Shown here: positions 51,617-61,277 of the stretch, piece by piece | Layout of the letters: every line of letters begins with the position of its first letter | How positions within the stretch are numbered: position 1 is the first letter of the stretch | Source of the DNA: Thermotogota bacterium ADurb.Bin062 | Lineage (GTDB): Bacteria > Thermotogota > Thermotogae > MWEM01 | Assembly (NCBI GenBank): GCA_002071085.1 | Contig: MWEM01000012.1 | Coordinates: forward strand, 1 to 63,542 | Direction: 5' to 3' | Length of the DNA: 63,542 nt | Translations under genes and position numbers: made by a program | The notes under the pieces: generated by a model | What the model was told of the DNA's origin: nothing | The model's input: only the letters and a program-made list of their open reading frames with translations | The model's database searches: none

Positions 51617-52864
51617 CTACACCACTCCCGCCCGAGGTATCGCCAGGGCTTTATTACGTATTTTACTGTTCATAATCGTTTGGATGGTCAATTCTCCTCC
51701 GTCGTCGTGGATCAAGGCGTAGGAGTACTCCGTTCGCTTCACGAATTTTTCTTGATCTCGTTTCCTTCCCCTCTCGATTACGTTCCGCCACGTGCCAGTG
51801 TTGATATAGAACCGATTTTCACCGTTCACCGTGTGGATGACGCTGTCGAAGCGGTGACGATGGCCAAATAAAACGCCGGACAGATTCCGGTAATCGATGT
51901 CGGGGAGATCGCAAAACCCCCAAAAATCAGATTCCTGAAAACGATCGGGCTCCTTATGAACGGCGCCCACGAGAGCCTTTTTCGCTTTTCGCCGCATATA
52001 GTCGGTTCGGCGAAGTTGACGCAGCTTCGCGACGATCCCGATCATAATCCGCCCCAACCGAACCCCTCCCTTGTTGTTCACGAAAAGCCCGGACAGTTTC
52101 GCCGCCCTCGGGTAGTTCATTTTCATCCAGCTTTGCGCCGACACCGTCTGTAGCATTTTGAGCAATTCGGTCATCCAAAGCTCCGCGAGGTTGATACTGA
52201 GATGGAAGGTTTCTTTGATGTACTTCACCCAATCGAACACATCGATATTCGGGCGGACGTCGTCGAAGTCATCGACGATGGAAGAGGGCACCCGCTCGTC
52301 CCGGAGCCGCTCGCGAAAGTGTATCATCATATACCGGGCCATGTAGTCACCGATGGGTGGGATCAAACGTCCGGTCTTTTTTTCCTTTCCAAAACGGTTC
52401 GTCAAGTCGAAGTTACTGCCGTGGTAGCCAAAAAGCCCCCAATGCCGATCGTAGAAATAGGGAACGAACGAGATGCCCTCTCCTTCGGCCAGATACTCGT
52501 TCACGCGATCGCAGAGGTCCTCGCGTTTGAGGAAGTAATAATCATGGTTGCCGACGACGTAGACGATACGGTTCGTCCGCATAAACTTTTTTAGGCTTAA
52601 GATCAACCTCGGATGACGGGAGAAAATCTGATCGACCACCCCGACGTCGATACCCTCACATACCTCTTCGAAGGAGCATAGGCCCATATCGCGGACCATT
52701 TTACTTTCTAGAAGTTCGAAGATATCGCCCAAAAGCACGAGCTCCGTCGGTTTCCCTGATGAAGCAACCGATTCCAGCAAGGAAGAAAACTCTTCGTCCA
52801 AGCTAAAATTGTCGTTAAACAGACCGTCGCCCACGTGCAAGTCGCTGGCGAATAACCGTTGCAT
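51617..52864 (-). CDS. Calcineurin-like metallophosphoesterase
   Basis: This 415-residue cytoplasmic enzyme has the five metallophosphoesterase blocks in order: FASDLHVGDG at the N-terminus (D8, H10), LVLLGDIFELLES near 42, YVVGNHDYYFLKRED near 100, FGYHGSNFD near 145 and VLFGHRHRFDSVI near 345. It resembles UDP-2,3-diacylglucosamine hydrolase and phosphodiesterase relatives in the middle but is much longer. The substrate is unknown. The ATG at 52864 with GGGGG upstream is chosen; the frame back to 52924 lies across the promoter. Confidence 0.87.
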   Translation of the reverse strand: MQRLFASDLHVGDGLFNDNFSLDEEFSSLLESVASSGKPTELVLLGDIFELLESKMVRDMGLCSFEEVCEGIDVGVVDQIFSRHPRLILSLKKFMRTNRIVYVVGNHDYYFLKREDLCDRVNEYLAEGEGISFVPYFYDRHWGLFGYHGSNFDLTNRFGKEKKTGRLIPPIGDYMARYMMIHFRERLRDERVPSSIVDDFDDVRPNIDVFDWVKYIKETFHLSINLAELWMTELLKMLQTVSAQSWMKMNYPRAAKLSGLFVNNKGGVRLGRIMIGIVAKLRQLRRTDYMRRKAKKALVGAVHKEPDRFQESDFWGFCDLPDIDYRNLSGVLFGHRHRFDSVIHTVNGENRFYINTGTWRNVIERGRKRDQEKFVKRTEYSYALIHDDGGELTIQTIMNSKIRNKALAIPRAGVV

Positions 52865-52898
52865 CCGTTTTCCCCCTATTTTCTCGTTTCTCCGCCTT

Positions 52899-52907
52899 AT
52901 TATACCA
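52899..52907 (-). promoter_or_regulatory. Extended -10 promoter of the phosphoesterase-polA-formiminotransferase operon
   Basis: The minus strand reads TGGTATAAT, a perfect -10 with TGn extension, about 35 bases before the ATG at 52864. The -35 is weak. Confidence 0.65.
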
Positions 52908-52969
52908 CTAACCATAGCGTTCAAACTGGGAGGAGTGGGTCAAGTTACGGGGTGACATAAAATAGAGGT

Positions 52970-53330
52970 TCATCGCGGGGTAACCAACGGGACCCCGCGA
53001 TCTGCTTTTATGGGTGCGCATCGCGGGGTCGTAAAAACCACTTACCCCGCGATGAACCGCACGAACATCGCGGCGTAGTCGCTTATGGCTTCTCAGGGCG
53101 AGAGCCTGTGCATCCGAACAGTTGTCGATTTTCTCTTTGTGTTCTCCGTGCGAAACTTTTTTTGGTTTTTGAAAAAAATGCCGAACTGAAGTTCGGCGTT
53201 CCCAGTGGGGCAATCCCAGTTGTTCCCAACCCATCGCCTATTTTCCCTTTGTGTTCTCAATGTCCTCAGTGCGAATTTTTTTTGTTTTTGAAATACCTGT
53301 CGAACGAAAAATTCGGCGTTCCCAGACGTT
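52970..53330. repeat. Intergenic repeat cluster 6
   Basis: Two ATCGCGGGGT/ACCCCGCGAT inverted repeats lie near 52973-53001 and 53021-53052. They are followed by TCTTTGTGTTCTCCGTGCG near 53134, CCGAACTGAAGTTCGG near 53182, a second decayed tract (TTTGTGTTCTCAATGTCCTC) near 53249, and a decayed palindrome (CGAACGAAAAATTCG) near 53300. Later copies are more degraded. The cluster lies in the 52865-53846 gap; the remainder holds the cas promoter region. Confidence 0.8.
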
Positions 53331-53555
53331 CTCAGAGCGCCCCCAAGGGGTGTCCCATTGTGTCCCGGGTTCTTCCTAGGCGCCCCAACGCCATTCTTAT
53401 CCGGTACGCGTTTTTACTCGCAACGCACAACCGTGGCAGCGCCGCCGAACAAGGGTCGCCCGCGCCCTCGATTTTTGATACGTACCTCAGACGCGTACGA
53501 GCGAAATACCCCATAGCGAACGACCACCGTAACGAAATATGTTCCTAACCTATCC

Positions 53556-53584
53556 TTGACAATATGTCCGATCGGTAGTAAAAT
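53556..53584 (+). promoter_or_regulatory. Candidate promoter of the cas operon
   Basis: Perfect TTGACA and TAAAAT lie 17 bases apart. The sequence CTTGACAATATG recurs at 53629-53640 without a convincing -10. The leader to the cas3 start would be about 255 bases, unusually long, so an additional promoter cannot be excluded. Confidence 0.65.
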
Positions 53585-53846
53585 CTACTAAACATTACAC
53601 TCCCTTCTCTGTGTCGTTTTCGTTGTGACTTGACAATATGAAATGATGTGCAGAGACATCTATTTTTGCTTTTTTCTTCTTTTCACAATCCGATTTCTAT
53701 GCTTTTTTCATCGATATGTTTTAGTGGGGGCCTACGGTGAGAAAGAATCTCTTCGAATCTGTCTTTATTTTGACGAGAATCAGTTACGTGATTCGGTCAA
53801 GGTGAAATCATAGAAATGGAAGATGAAATCCTGAGGCTGAACTCCT

Positions 53847-56540
53847 ATGGAAAACGATCTAATAGTTAGCTGCCTGAAGCGTTTATGGGCGAAAACGAAT
53901 CCTTTTTACCCGTTATTCCAACACCTCATTGATGTTGGGGTCGGCGTCGGGTTTCTTTTACGTCATTCTTCGTATCGCTGCCTGGGGGAGAAGCTTGCGC
54001 GATCTTTCGGCGCCCCTCTCGATCAATCCGTTCCCTGGTGCCAATACCTCTGCGCTATGCACGATATCGGCAAATGTCATCCGTTGTTCCAAGGAAAAGC
54101 GGACACTGATTTTTCGCGCGACCTGAAAGCGATGGGGAAAATCCCTGCCATCGTAACACCGGGCTTTCGCCACGAAGCGTTCTCGGATGACTGGGTTTAT
54201 CGGCTGCTTAAAGAAACGTTCGATTGGAAGAGGGGGCAGGCTCGGACGATGGGTTCAATACTCCACGGGCATCACGGCAATTATTTCTCCAAAGTGGTAC
54301 CGGAGCCTGGAAGCTTAAGCGCGTTTTGGGAAGAAGTACGACAGGAATTTGCCCATATGCTTCTAAACGTGTTCGACCCGCCAGAATTGAAAGGGCACAC
54401 GATCGCGCATCACAGCAATACGGGAGTTATCCTTTCCGGTTTATGCGTTTTATCTGACTGGGTTGTGTCAAATTCCGAGGTATTCGAAATGGGGGTCTTT
54501 GATGGATTCGCAGTGGATTACGCCCCTATCAGCGAGAAGAGAGTATCCGATGCCTTCCGAAAAATCGGGTTCACCGAAAGTATCAATTGGCCGCGTCGCC
54601 CCCTCTTTCGACAAGTGTGGAGCAACTTGGGAATTCGTGAACTACGCCCCATACAGGAAAATGTCGAATCCCTCGTTCAGGACGACATCGAACCCGGGCT
54701 CGTGATCATCGAAGCGCCGATGGGAGAAGGGAAAACAGAAGCGGCCCTCCACTTAGCCGCTCACTGGATAGGTCGGAATGATTTGTCCGGGTTATATATC
54801 GGACTCCCGACAGCCGCAACGAGCAATCAAATGTATCAGCGGGTCAAGTCGCTCTTGTCTCAACACCTTTCCAATTCTCGCCTTCCCATCAAACTCATTC
54901 ACGGAAGAGCGTGGTTGATCGACGAATTGACACCGCACAAAGAGATAGAAACTGATCAGGAAAACGGCTATTCTGTTCACGAGTGGTTTTCGCCGAAAAA
55001 GCGGAGTTTGCTCTCTCCTTACGGTGTAGGCACAGTCGATCAAGCGATGTTCAGCGCGCTAAACGTCAAGTTCGGGTTTCTTCGGCAACTCAGCCTTTCC
55101 GGGAAGGCGTTTGTCATAGATGAAGTTCACGCTTACGACGCGTATATGTCGCAAATTATCGAGCGGTTGCTTGCCTGGTGCGCTTCCCTTGAAACTCCCG
55201 TGATCTTGCTCTCCGCCACGCTTCCCTCGGCAAAGAAGCGAGCGTTCATTCAAGCCTACCGTTCCGGCAAAAACTTTCCCGACCAGCATTGGGAAGTTTC
55301 TTCAGAACAACACTACCCATTGCTGTCCGTGTCTTCTCTGACAGGCGAATATATGGAGTACCCCGTTCAGGGCGCCGCGAAAACTCAGACGATAGAAATA
55401 GCCCACCATCCCTTCTTAAACGATACGGACTCGATAGCCGATCTCATTTCCCCAAAAATATCCAAAGTTGGCGGGGTATATTGCTGCATCGTCAATACGG
55501 TGAGAAACGCGCAGCAACTCTATAAGTCCTTACGGCAGCGAATGCCCGAAACAGAGCTCCTCCTTTATCACGCTCGGTTCTTGGCGGGGCGGCGACAGCA
55601 GATAGAAGAAGAAGCGCTGAGAAGATACGACAAACGCAGCCTTCTCCCGGTAGACGATCCGGAGCGCCAAGAACGCCCCAAAACCAGTCTGCTCATAGCG
55701 ACTCAAGTCGTGGAGCAAAGCCTTGACGTCGATTTTGACGAAATGTTCACAGAAATAGCCCCGATCGACTTGTTATTACAAAGAGCAGGGAGGTTGCACC
55801 GACATTCAGGTAGAACGCGCCCAACAGGGAAATCCCCCACGCTCCATATTTTCGGCCCAAAGGAAAACGAATGGGACTGGGGATCGACGGGCAAAGTCTA
55901 CGAGCCGTTCATCTTGGCGAAAACGCGATGGCTTTTGCAAGGCAAAACGCAATTAAAGCTCCCCGAAGAAATCCGGTGTCTCGTCGAATCGGTCTACAAC
56001 GACGAAAAAGACATCCCGGATTCTTTCATCGCGCCGTCGAAGATAGACCAATTTTACGATAGAATGAAGGAATCGCAAGCGCAGGAAGAAAATGAAGCTA
56101 GACAATACTTGCTCCCGAAACCCAACAAAGAATCGTATATGATCGTGGATAGAGCCAGCCACGCCTACGAAGAAGAGGAGGAAGGTATGGGCGACTTTTT
56201 CAGGGCAAGTACGCGGATGGGCAACAATACGTGCACGTTATTGGTCCTACGGGACGAAGACGCAAGCGGTCCCGATTTCAGAAATACGGACAAAAAACGA
56301 CTGAAAGAACTGATGCTCTCGACGACCAGCGTGCCCCGATGGTGGCTGCGAGATGTAGAACCCGATGCGGGATATGCCAAAATTGAGGAGGCGCGGAACT
56401 TCCCCGTGAAAGCGCTCGTATTGAGAACGGACGACGGTGGACGTTGGAAAGGAAAAGGGTTGGCAAACAGCGGGGTGACCATAACGAATGATCGAGAATT
56501 GGGAATCACATACGAAAAGACGGAGGTGAAAAGCGATTGA
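53847..56540 (+). CDS. cas3: CRISPR-associated helicase/nuclease Cas3 (type I-E)
   Basis: This 897-residue effector nuclease unwinds and degrades DNA marked by Cascade. The N-terminal HD nuclease domain shows H26 (FQHLID), H72-D73 in CAMHDIGKCHP and HGHHGN near 135. The helicase has Walker A APMGEGKTEAAL near 293, the DEAD-type box VIDEVHAYD near 423, LLSATLP near 452 and motif VI LLLQRAGRLHRH near 645. It is the first gene of the cas operon and ends in a TTGA overlap with cas8e. All catalytic motifs look intact. The ribosome site is modest. Confidence 0.96.
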   Translation: MENDLIVSCLKRLWAKTNPFYPLFQHLIDVGVGVGFLLRHSSYRCLGEKLARSFGAPLDQSVPWCQYLCAMHDIGKCHPLFQGKADTDFSRDLKAMGKIPAIVTPGFRHEAFSDDWVYRLLKETFDWKRGQARTMGSILHGHHGNYFSKVVPEPGSLSAFWEEVRQEFAHMLLNVFDPPELKGHTIAHHSNTGVILSGLCVLSDWVVSNSEVFEMGVFDGFAVDYAPISEKRVSDAFRKIGFTESINWPRRPLFRQVWSNLGIRELRPIQENVESLVQDDIEPGLVIIEAPMGEGKTEAALHLAAHWIGRNDLSGLYIGLPTAATSNQMYQRVKSLLSQHLSNSRLPIKLIHGRAWLIDELTPHKEIETDQENGYSVHEWFSPKKRSLLSPYGVGTVDQAMFSALNVKFGFLRQLSLSGKAFVIDEVHAYDAYMSQIIERLLAWCASLETPVILLSATLPSAKKRAFIQAYRSGKNFPDQHWEVSSEQHYPLLSVSSLTGEYMEYPVQGAAKTQTIEIAHHPFLNDTDSIADLISPKISKVGGVYCCIVNTVRNAQQLYKSLRQRMPETELLLYHARFLAGRRQQIEEEALRRYDKRSLLPVDDPERQERPKTSLLIATQVVEQSLDVDFDEMFTEIAPIDLLLQRAGRLHRHSGRTRPTGKSPTLHIFGPKENEWDWGSTGKVYEPFILAKTRWLLQGKTQLKLPEEIRCLVESVYNDEKDIPDSFIAPSKIDQFYDRMKESQAQEENEARQYLLPKPNKESYMIVDRASHAYEEEEEGMGDFFRASTRMGNNTCTLLVLRDEDASGPDFRNTDKKRLKELMLSTTSVPRWWLRDVEPDAGYAKIEEARNFPVKALVLRTDDGGRWKGKGLANSGVTITNDRELGITYEKTEVKSD

Positions 56541-58105
56541 CCGTATCTTTTGACGTTTGGAAAGAACCGTGGATACCTGTTTTGAACACAAAAGGGACAA
56601 TCGAAGAAAAGGGGATTCGAGACTGTCTGTGTTCATCGCACGAACTGGAAGCCATCGTAGACCCTTCCCCCCTGATTCAGTTCGGTCTCTATCGCCTGCT
56701 GATCGTAATGCTGATGGATATCTACGATTCGCTTACGGCGAACCGGCCTTACGATTTCATCCTCGATTTGCTAGAAGAAGGGCGGTTCTGCCCGGATAAA
56801 ATCGATGATTACTACAATAATCGGGTGGGGCCGAGCCGGTTCGATTTGTTCGACGAAACATATCCCTTCCTACAAAGCGCGTTCAACGAAGAGTATGACG
56901 CAGAAGACAAACCTGTGTCTTACCTATTGCACCACCAGCCAAGCGGGACGAACGTGATCCATTTCCACCACGTTTTCGAGGGTGACCTGGCGTTGTCTCC
57001 CGTCGTCTGCGCTCGGGCGCTGTGTACGTTCCAACCCTTCATTACGACAGGCGGAAGAGGGAACGCGCCGAGTATCAACGGAGTTCCGCCCCTTTATGTG
57101 CTAGTAAAGGGGCGATCCCTTTTCGAAACGCTCTGCTTGAACACGGTCTGGGGGCAACCGGATGAGCGATTCTCGGGAGCAGAACCGGTATCTTGGCGTT
57201 CACTCAAAGAGGTGGTACCGGGGCAAGAAAGGGACACGGCGACCTACCTGGAAGGCCTCACCTGGAGGCCGCGCAGGGTGCGGCTCATCCCTTCTGACGG
57301 TGGGGTCTGCACGTATTCAAATCAACACAGCAGCACATTGGTGCGCAGAATGAACTTTTCCGCTGGATTCACGGCGCGATTGAAAGGTGCTTGGGTCGAT
57401 CCCAACGCGGCTTCGATTATCACCAATAAGGATCTCCGCATGATGACGCCTAAAGAGGACCGGGAGATTTGGAGAGATGTCGGTCCTCTGCTCCTTCTAC
57501 ACGAAAACGACTACTCGGGAAAAAGGGAAAAGATCCGTTACGAAAAACCTTTGGTTCTACGGCAATACGAGCAACTAAAAAGAGAACTCCCCGATATGCT
57601 CAAAACGGAAGTCTACGGCCTTCGAACAGACTCCAAGAACAAGTACTTCGAGTGGGTGTATGAGCCATTACACATTCCTATGGCTTACGACGCGGACGGG
57701 AGCAAGCGCGGTTTGGTACAAAAAGTGATGGAAACTACGGATCAGGTGTGTAATTGGCTAGGAATCGCGCTAAAGAAACTCGCTCCCGCTTCTAGCGAGG
57801 CGCGTTCTTACATCATTACTGCTCAACGGATGTTTTGGGATATCGCGAGAGAACCCTTTTTCGAACTATTGGACGCTATGAGCGGCTTTTTGGATGACGT
57901 GAATATCGAGAAGATGATGATGCGAGAGTGGAAAAAGCGCCTGTCCGCCATCTGCAACAGGGCGCTGCAAGAGGCGTTACAGGAGTTTTCCGAAACCGGA
58001 AGGGATTTGATGCGTCAAGCGGAAGCGCGCCAGGTTTTTTGGGGCAATTTCCAACGGCTTTTTAAGGTTTATTCAGAGAACGAACAAAAGGGGGTGACCG
58101 TATGA
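56537..58105 (+). CDS. casA: Cascade large subunit Cse1 (Cas8e/CasA)
   Basis: This 522-residue subunit recognises the protospacer-adjacent motif and recruits Cas3. The N-terminus FDVWKEPWIPVLNTKG, the FETYPFLQ-like LFDETYPFLQSAF near residue 110 and the C-terminal helical bundle follow Cse1. It starts with TTG, overlapping the cas3 stop, eight bases after GGAGGTG. It overlaps casB by four bases (58102-58105, ATGA). Length is close to the E. coli protein (about 500). Confidence 0.93.
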   Translation: MTVSFDVWKEPWIPVLNTKGTIEEKGIRDCLCSSHELEAIVDPSPLIQFGLYRLLIVMLMDIYDSLTANRPYDFILDLLEEGRFCPDKIDDYYNNRVGPSRFDLFDETYPFLQSAFNEEYDAEDKPVSYLLHHQPSGTNVIHFHHVFEGDLALSPVVCARALCTFQPFITTGGRGNAPSINGVPPLYVLVKGRSLFETLCLNTVWGQPDERFSGAEPVSWRSLKEVVPGQERDTATYLEGLTWRPRRVRLIPSDGGVCTYSNQHSSTLVRRMNFSAGFTARLKGAWVDPNAASIITNKDLRMMTPKEDREIWRDVGPLLLLHENDYSGKREKIRYEKPLVLRQYEQLKRELPDMLKTEVYGLRTDSKNKYFEWVYEPLHIPMAYDADGSKRGLVQKVMETTDQVCNWLGIALKKLAPASSEARSYIITAQRMFWDIAREPFFELLDAMSGFLDDVNIEKMMMREWKKRLSAICNRALQEALQEFSETGRDLMRQAEARQVFWGNFQRLFKVYSENEQKGVTV

Positions 58106-58614
58106 ATGGAGTAAACGACCAAATAGAAGGCTTCGTCGAGAGGTTGTGGGGGTTGCGTAAAAGCGAAATCAGCCTGCTGAAAAGAAACGCGGGGTGTTCT
58201 CTGCCGGAGTCTCTCAACACGCTACCCATCTTCGTTCGAATTTGCCCACCAGGCTTGTATAAAATACAAGAAGAGCTTTACCATCTGGTGAGCACTCTGT
58301 ACGGGTTGAATCCGTACCCCGAAGAAGGGGATTTCGGCGCGACGATGGGAAAAGTGTCGAAAAAAACCCAATCCAAAAGTGTCGAAAGGCGATTCGCCAT
58401 ACTCCTCGACAGCAAAATCGGTGTTTCCTCCGTGAGCGGACTCGAAATGGGCGAACTCCGTTTTCGCTTGAGGCAAAACGTAAAATTGGCCGCGAGTAAA
58501 GAAGTGGGTGTCAATTGGTACCAGCTTACGAAAGATTTGCTGGGCTGGAACTACGACAGTAAAGACACGCAGATTCGGTGGGCGAAGTCGTTTTACGAAA
58601 CGATCAACCCATAA
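58102..58614 (+). CDS. casB: Cascade small subunit Cse2 (CasB)
   Basis: This 170-residue helical protein forms the belly of Cascade as a dimer. Characteristic blocks are EKQ-like VEGFVERLW-type N-terminus (here IEGFVERLWGLRKSEISLLKRNAG) and the C-terminal WYQLTKDLLGWNYDSKDTQIRWAKSFY. It overlaps casA by four bases. A 77-base gap follows before casC, the only sizeable gap in the operon, and nothing notable lies in it. Confidence 0.92.
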   Translation: MNGVNDQIEGFVERLWGLRKSEISLLKRNAGCSLPESLNTLPIFVRICPPGLYKIQEELYHLVSTLYGLNPYPEEGDFGATMGKVSKKTQSKSVERRFAILLDSKIGVSSVSGLEMGELRFRLRQNVKLAASKEVGVNWYQLTKDLLGWNYDSKDTQIRWAKSFYETINP

Positions 58615-58691
58615 GAAACATCAAAGGACGGGCAAGGGGCAATGGACAGCAGCGATTCGACAATCGCGCAATCTGAATAAGGAGGATCGAT

Positions 58692-59888
58692 ATGTTAATA
58701 GAGATACACATACTGCAGAACTATGCGCCTTCTAATTTAAACCGGGACGACACGGGCAGCCCGAAAGACTGTATTTTTGGGGGAGTACGGAGAGCCAGGA
58801 TTTCGAGTCAGTGTCTCAAGAGAAGCGTCCGCGTGTCGGAAATAATGAGGGAGGCGTTGGCCAAATCCGGTTTTGGAACGCGCAGCAGACGATTTCCGGA
58901 ATGCGTAAGACAATACGTGTTAGAGCAACTCACCGGGAAGTGTTCGCCCGAAGAGGCGAGCTTGATAGGCGAGGTCTGTAAGGTCAAATGCACGGGGTTG
59001 GCGAATAAAGACGGTAAGGAAAGCGAAGACGGCGAAATGCCCCAATCGATGTTTTTCACTGATCTGGATGTAAAAACGATCGGCGACTATTTCCTCAAAA
59101 AATTCGTTTTGGATCCTCAAACGAACGGACTGAAGGGCGCCGCACACGACATTGTCAAAAGCCTTAAAGATACGAAGATGAAAGAAGTTCAGAAATCGGT
59201 AGAGTTGAAATCCTGGAGACCAATTACGCCGGATATCGCTCTGTTTGGTAGGATGACCACCTCAGACGCATTCCACGATGTGGAAGCATCTGTACAAGTC
59301 GCCCACGCGATTTCGGTGAACAAAATGGATCACGAATTCGATTTTTTCACGGCCGTAGACGACCTTCAAAAAAGAGGGGACAAAGAAAGCGCCGGGGCGG
59401 ATATGATGGGTGATGTCGAATTCACCTCGGGGTGTTTTTACAAATACTTTTCGATAGATTGTGAAGGTTTCGAACAAAACATGCTTGGGCCATCCCCCAC
59501 TTCTTCATCACGTGATGAGGTGAAAGAGATCGAAAGAGAGATTATTCCCGCGCTGGTCGAAGCCTTCGCCATCGCGGCGCCTACGGGAAAACAGAATTCC
59601 TTTGCGGCGCATCAATTACCGGCTGCCATTTTGGTGGAAGTGAAAGACCAGAAGGTGCCGATAAGTTACGCGAACGCCTTCCTAAAACCGGTCACACCGA
59701 GTCGGGATAAAGACCTCAGCGAGGCGGCCATAGACGCGCTAAAAACCTATAAAGAGACCATCGAAAAGAAATACGGTTGTCGGCGCCGGGAAAGCCTTTG
59801 GCTCACGACAAAAAACATGAAAATCGATAACACGACCGAATGCGAATCCTTCCATATCTTGATAGAAAAAATGAAAGAATACCTATGA
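58692..59888 (+). CDS. casC: Cascade backbone Cas7e (Cse4/CasC)
   Basis: This 398-residue RAMP-fold protein coats the crRNA as six copies. The N-terminus EIHILQNYAPSNLNRDDTGSPKD, the thumb region RRARISSQCLKRS and the central ALFGRMTTSDAFHDVEASVQVAHAISVN are diagnostic. It has a consensus AAGGAGG ribosome site six bases before ATG, the strongest in the operon, which fits the higher copy number needed. It is slightly longer than in E. coli. Confidence 0.95.
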   Translation: MLIEIHILQNYAPSNLNRDDTGSPKDCIFGGVRRARISSQCLKRSVRVSEIMREALAKSGFGTRSRRFPECVRQYVLEQLTGKCSPEEASLIGEVCKVKCTGLANKDGKESEDGEMPQSMFFTDLDVKTIGDYFLKKFVLDPQTNGLKGAAHDIVKSLKDTKMKEVQKSVELKSWRPITPDIALFGRMTTSDAFHDVEASVQVAHAISVNKMDHEFDFFTAVDDLQKRGDKESAGADMMGDVEFTSGCFYKYFSIDCEGFEQNMLGPSPTSSSRDEVKEIEREIIPALVEAFAIAAPTGKQNSFAAHQLPAAILVEVKDQKVPISYANAFLKPVTPSRDKDLSEAAIDALKTYKETIEKKYGCRRRESLWLTTKNMKIDNTTECESFHILIEKMKEYL

Positions 59889-59903
59889 AGAGGTCCGAGG
59901 GCT

Positions 59904-60575
59904 ATGAAAGCGACATTATTACTGTTAAGATTGGAGGGGGTACTCCAATCTTGGGGAATAAAAGCGCGATGGGATATTCGGGACACCGCCAGCGCGCCGA
60001 CGAAGTCGGGGGTGATCGGAATGATCGGGTGCGCCCTAGGGTACCGAAGGGATAGCGTGGAGCTCGCGAACCTATTTGATCGATTGAAGATGGCCGTCCG
60101 TATAGAAAACCCGGGCATCATCACGATGGACTATCACACGGTACAAGGAAACCTCTGGACCGCGGCAGGAAATCAAAGGAACCACACGATCGTGTCGAAA
60201 CGCTATTACCTTCAAGACGCGTCTTTCTTGGTGATTCTCGAGGGGGAAAAGTCCCATATCGAAAGCATCTCAGCGGCGATTCAGAACCCGAAGTGGCCGA
60301 TCTACCTCGGGAGGAAAAGCTGCGTCCCCACTCGTCCCGTTTTTGAAGGGCTGACCGAAGAATACGCGAATTTGGAAGAAGCCCTGAGAAAGATTCCTTG
60401 GAAATGGCGCGGTGCGCAGAGAGAGCCGAAAACAACACCGAAGACTTTACAATGTTTTCTCGAAGATGAAAGGTGCGAAAGAACAAGGCCCGATCACGCG
60501 CCGATGTTTCCTTCGAGGTTGTATCGGCTGCGCGGGGAAAAAGCTTTCCGCGTTAATCTTCCGAACGAGGGATAG
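59904..60575 (+). CDS. casD: Cascade subunit Cas5e (CasD)
   Basis: This 223-residue RAMP protein caps the 5' handle of the crRNA. LLLRLEGVLQSWGIKARWDIRDTA and TKSGVIGMIGCALGY at the N-terminus and LGRKSCVPTRPVF near residue 135 are typical Cas5e blocks. It lies 15 bases after casC and 10 bases before casE. Length equals the E. coli protein. Confidence 0.94.
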   Translation: MKATLLLLRLEGVLQSWGIKARWDIRDTASAPTKSGVIGMIGCALGYRRDSVELANLFDRLKMAVRIENPGIITMDYHTVQGNLWTAAGNQRNHTIVSKRYYLQDASFLVILEGEKSHIESISAAIQNPKWPIYLGRKSCVPTRPVFEGLTEEYANLEEALRKIPWKWRGAQREPKTTPKTLQCFLEDERCERTRPDHAPMFPSRLYRLRGEKAFRVNLPNEG

Positions 60576-60585
60576 GTGATCGCTG

Positions 60586-61272
60586 ATGTATCTCTCCCAA
60601 TGGCGAATACGCGCGGATTCTTCCCGGATCCTACGCGTGATGGGCGATTGTTACGTGCTGCACCAGAAAATTATGGAGATATTTCCGAAGGGATTGTCCG
60701 ATAGGAAAGCGGATCTTTCTTTACTCTATCGGGTAGAAAGGCGCGCCCCAGAAGAAGGCCATATCATTTTTATACAATCGAAAATAGAACCCGATCGCGA
60801 CTTCGTCTCCACGGGCTCTTTCGCAAAAGGCGGGGAAGTCAATGAATTCCAAACGAAGAAGTATTCGACGTTCATCAGCAGTTTGTCCACCGACCGGCTT
60901 TACGGTTTTTTGATACACGCAAATCCGTGCGTAAAAAAAGGCACAAGCACGAGAGAAGCGCGGCTTTCGGGGGAAAAAAACAACGGGAAACGGATCGCAA
61001 TAAAGAAATACAATGATCTAGCCTTTTGGCTCGAGCTAAAATCCTTCGATCACGGGTTCTCGTTACAAGAATTATCGATAGGAGAAAAGGTCGTTAAAAC
61101 CGGATACAAGCGAAAGGATGGGGAGAAGCATCGGATAACATGCGAGGGATGCGCGTTCTCCGGTATTCTACAAATTACGGACAAAGCGCTATTCCTTCGA
61201 GCAGTCGAAAACGGGATCGGACCGGGCAAAGCCTTCGGGTACGGCTTACTAAGCCTTGCGCCCGTTGGGTGA
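60586..61272 (+). CDS. casE: crRNA endoribonuclease Cas6e (CasE/Cse3)
   Basis: This 228-residue enzyme cuts the repeat hairpin to make mature crRNAs and remains bound to the product. The active-site tyrosine and histidine fall at Y23 and H26 in GDCYVLHQKIMEIFP, the same positions as in Thermus thermophilus Cse3. The glycine-rich C-terminal loop GIGPGKAFGYGLLSLAPV near 210-228 is also present. The array downstream carries the matching hairpin repeat. Confidence 0.95.
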   Translation: MYLSQWRIRADSSRILRVMGDCYVLHQKIMEIFPKGLSDRKADLSLLYRVERRAPEEGHIIFIQSKIEPDRDFVSTGSFAKGGEVNEFQTKKYSTFISSLSTDRLYGFLIHANPCVKKGTSTREARLSGEKNNGKRIAIKKYNDLAFWLELKSFDHGFSLQELSIGEKVVKTGYKRKDGEKHRITCEGCAFSGILQITDKALFLRAVENGIGPGKAFGYGLLSLAPVG

Positions 61273-61277
61273 CGGTG

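Noticed and set aside
53108..53548. Open frame of 146 residues before the cas operon, considered as a possible anti-CRISPR or toxin gene
   Set aside because: It lies across decayed repeat modules, has no ribosome site and shows no protein family.
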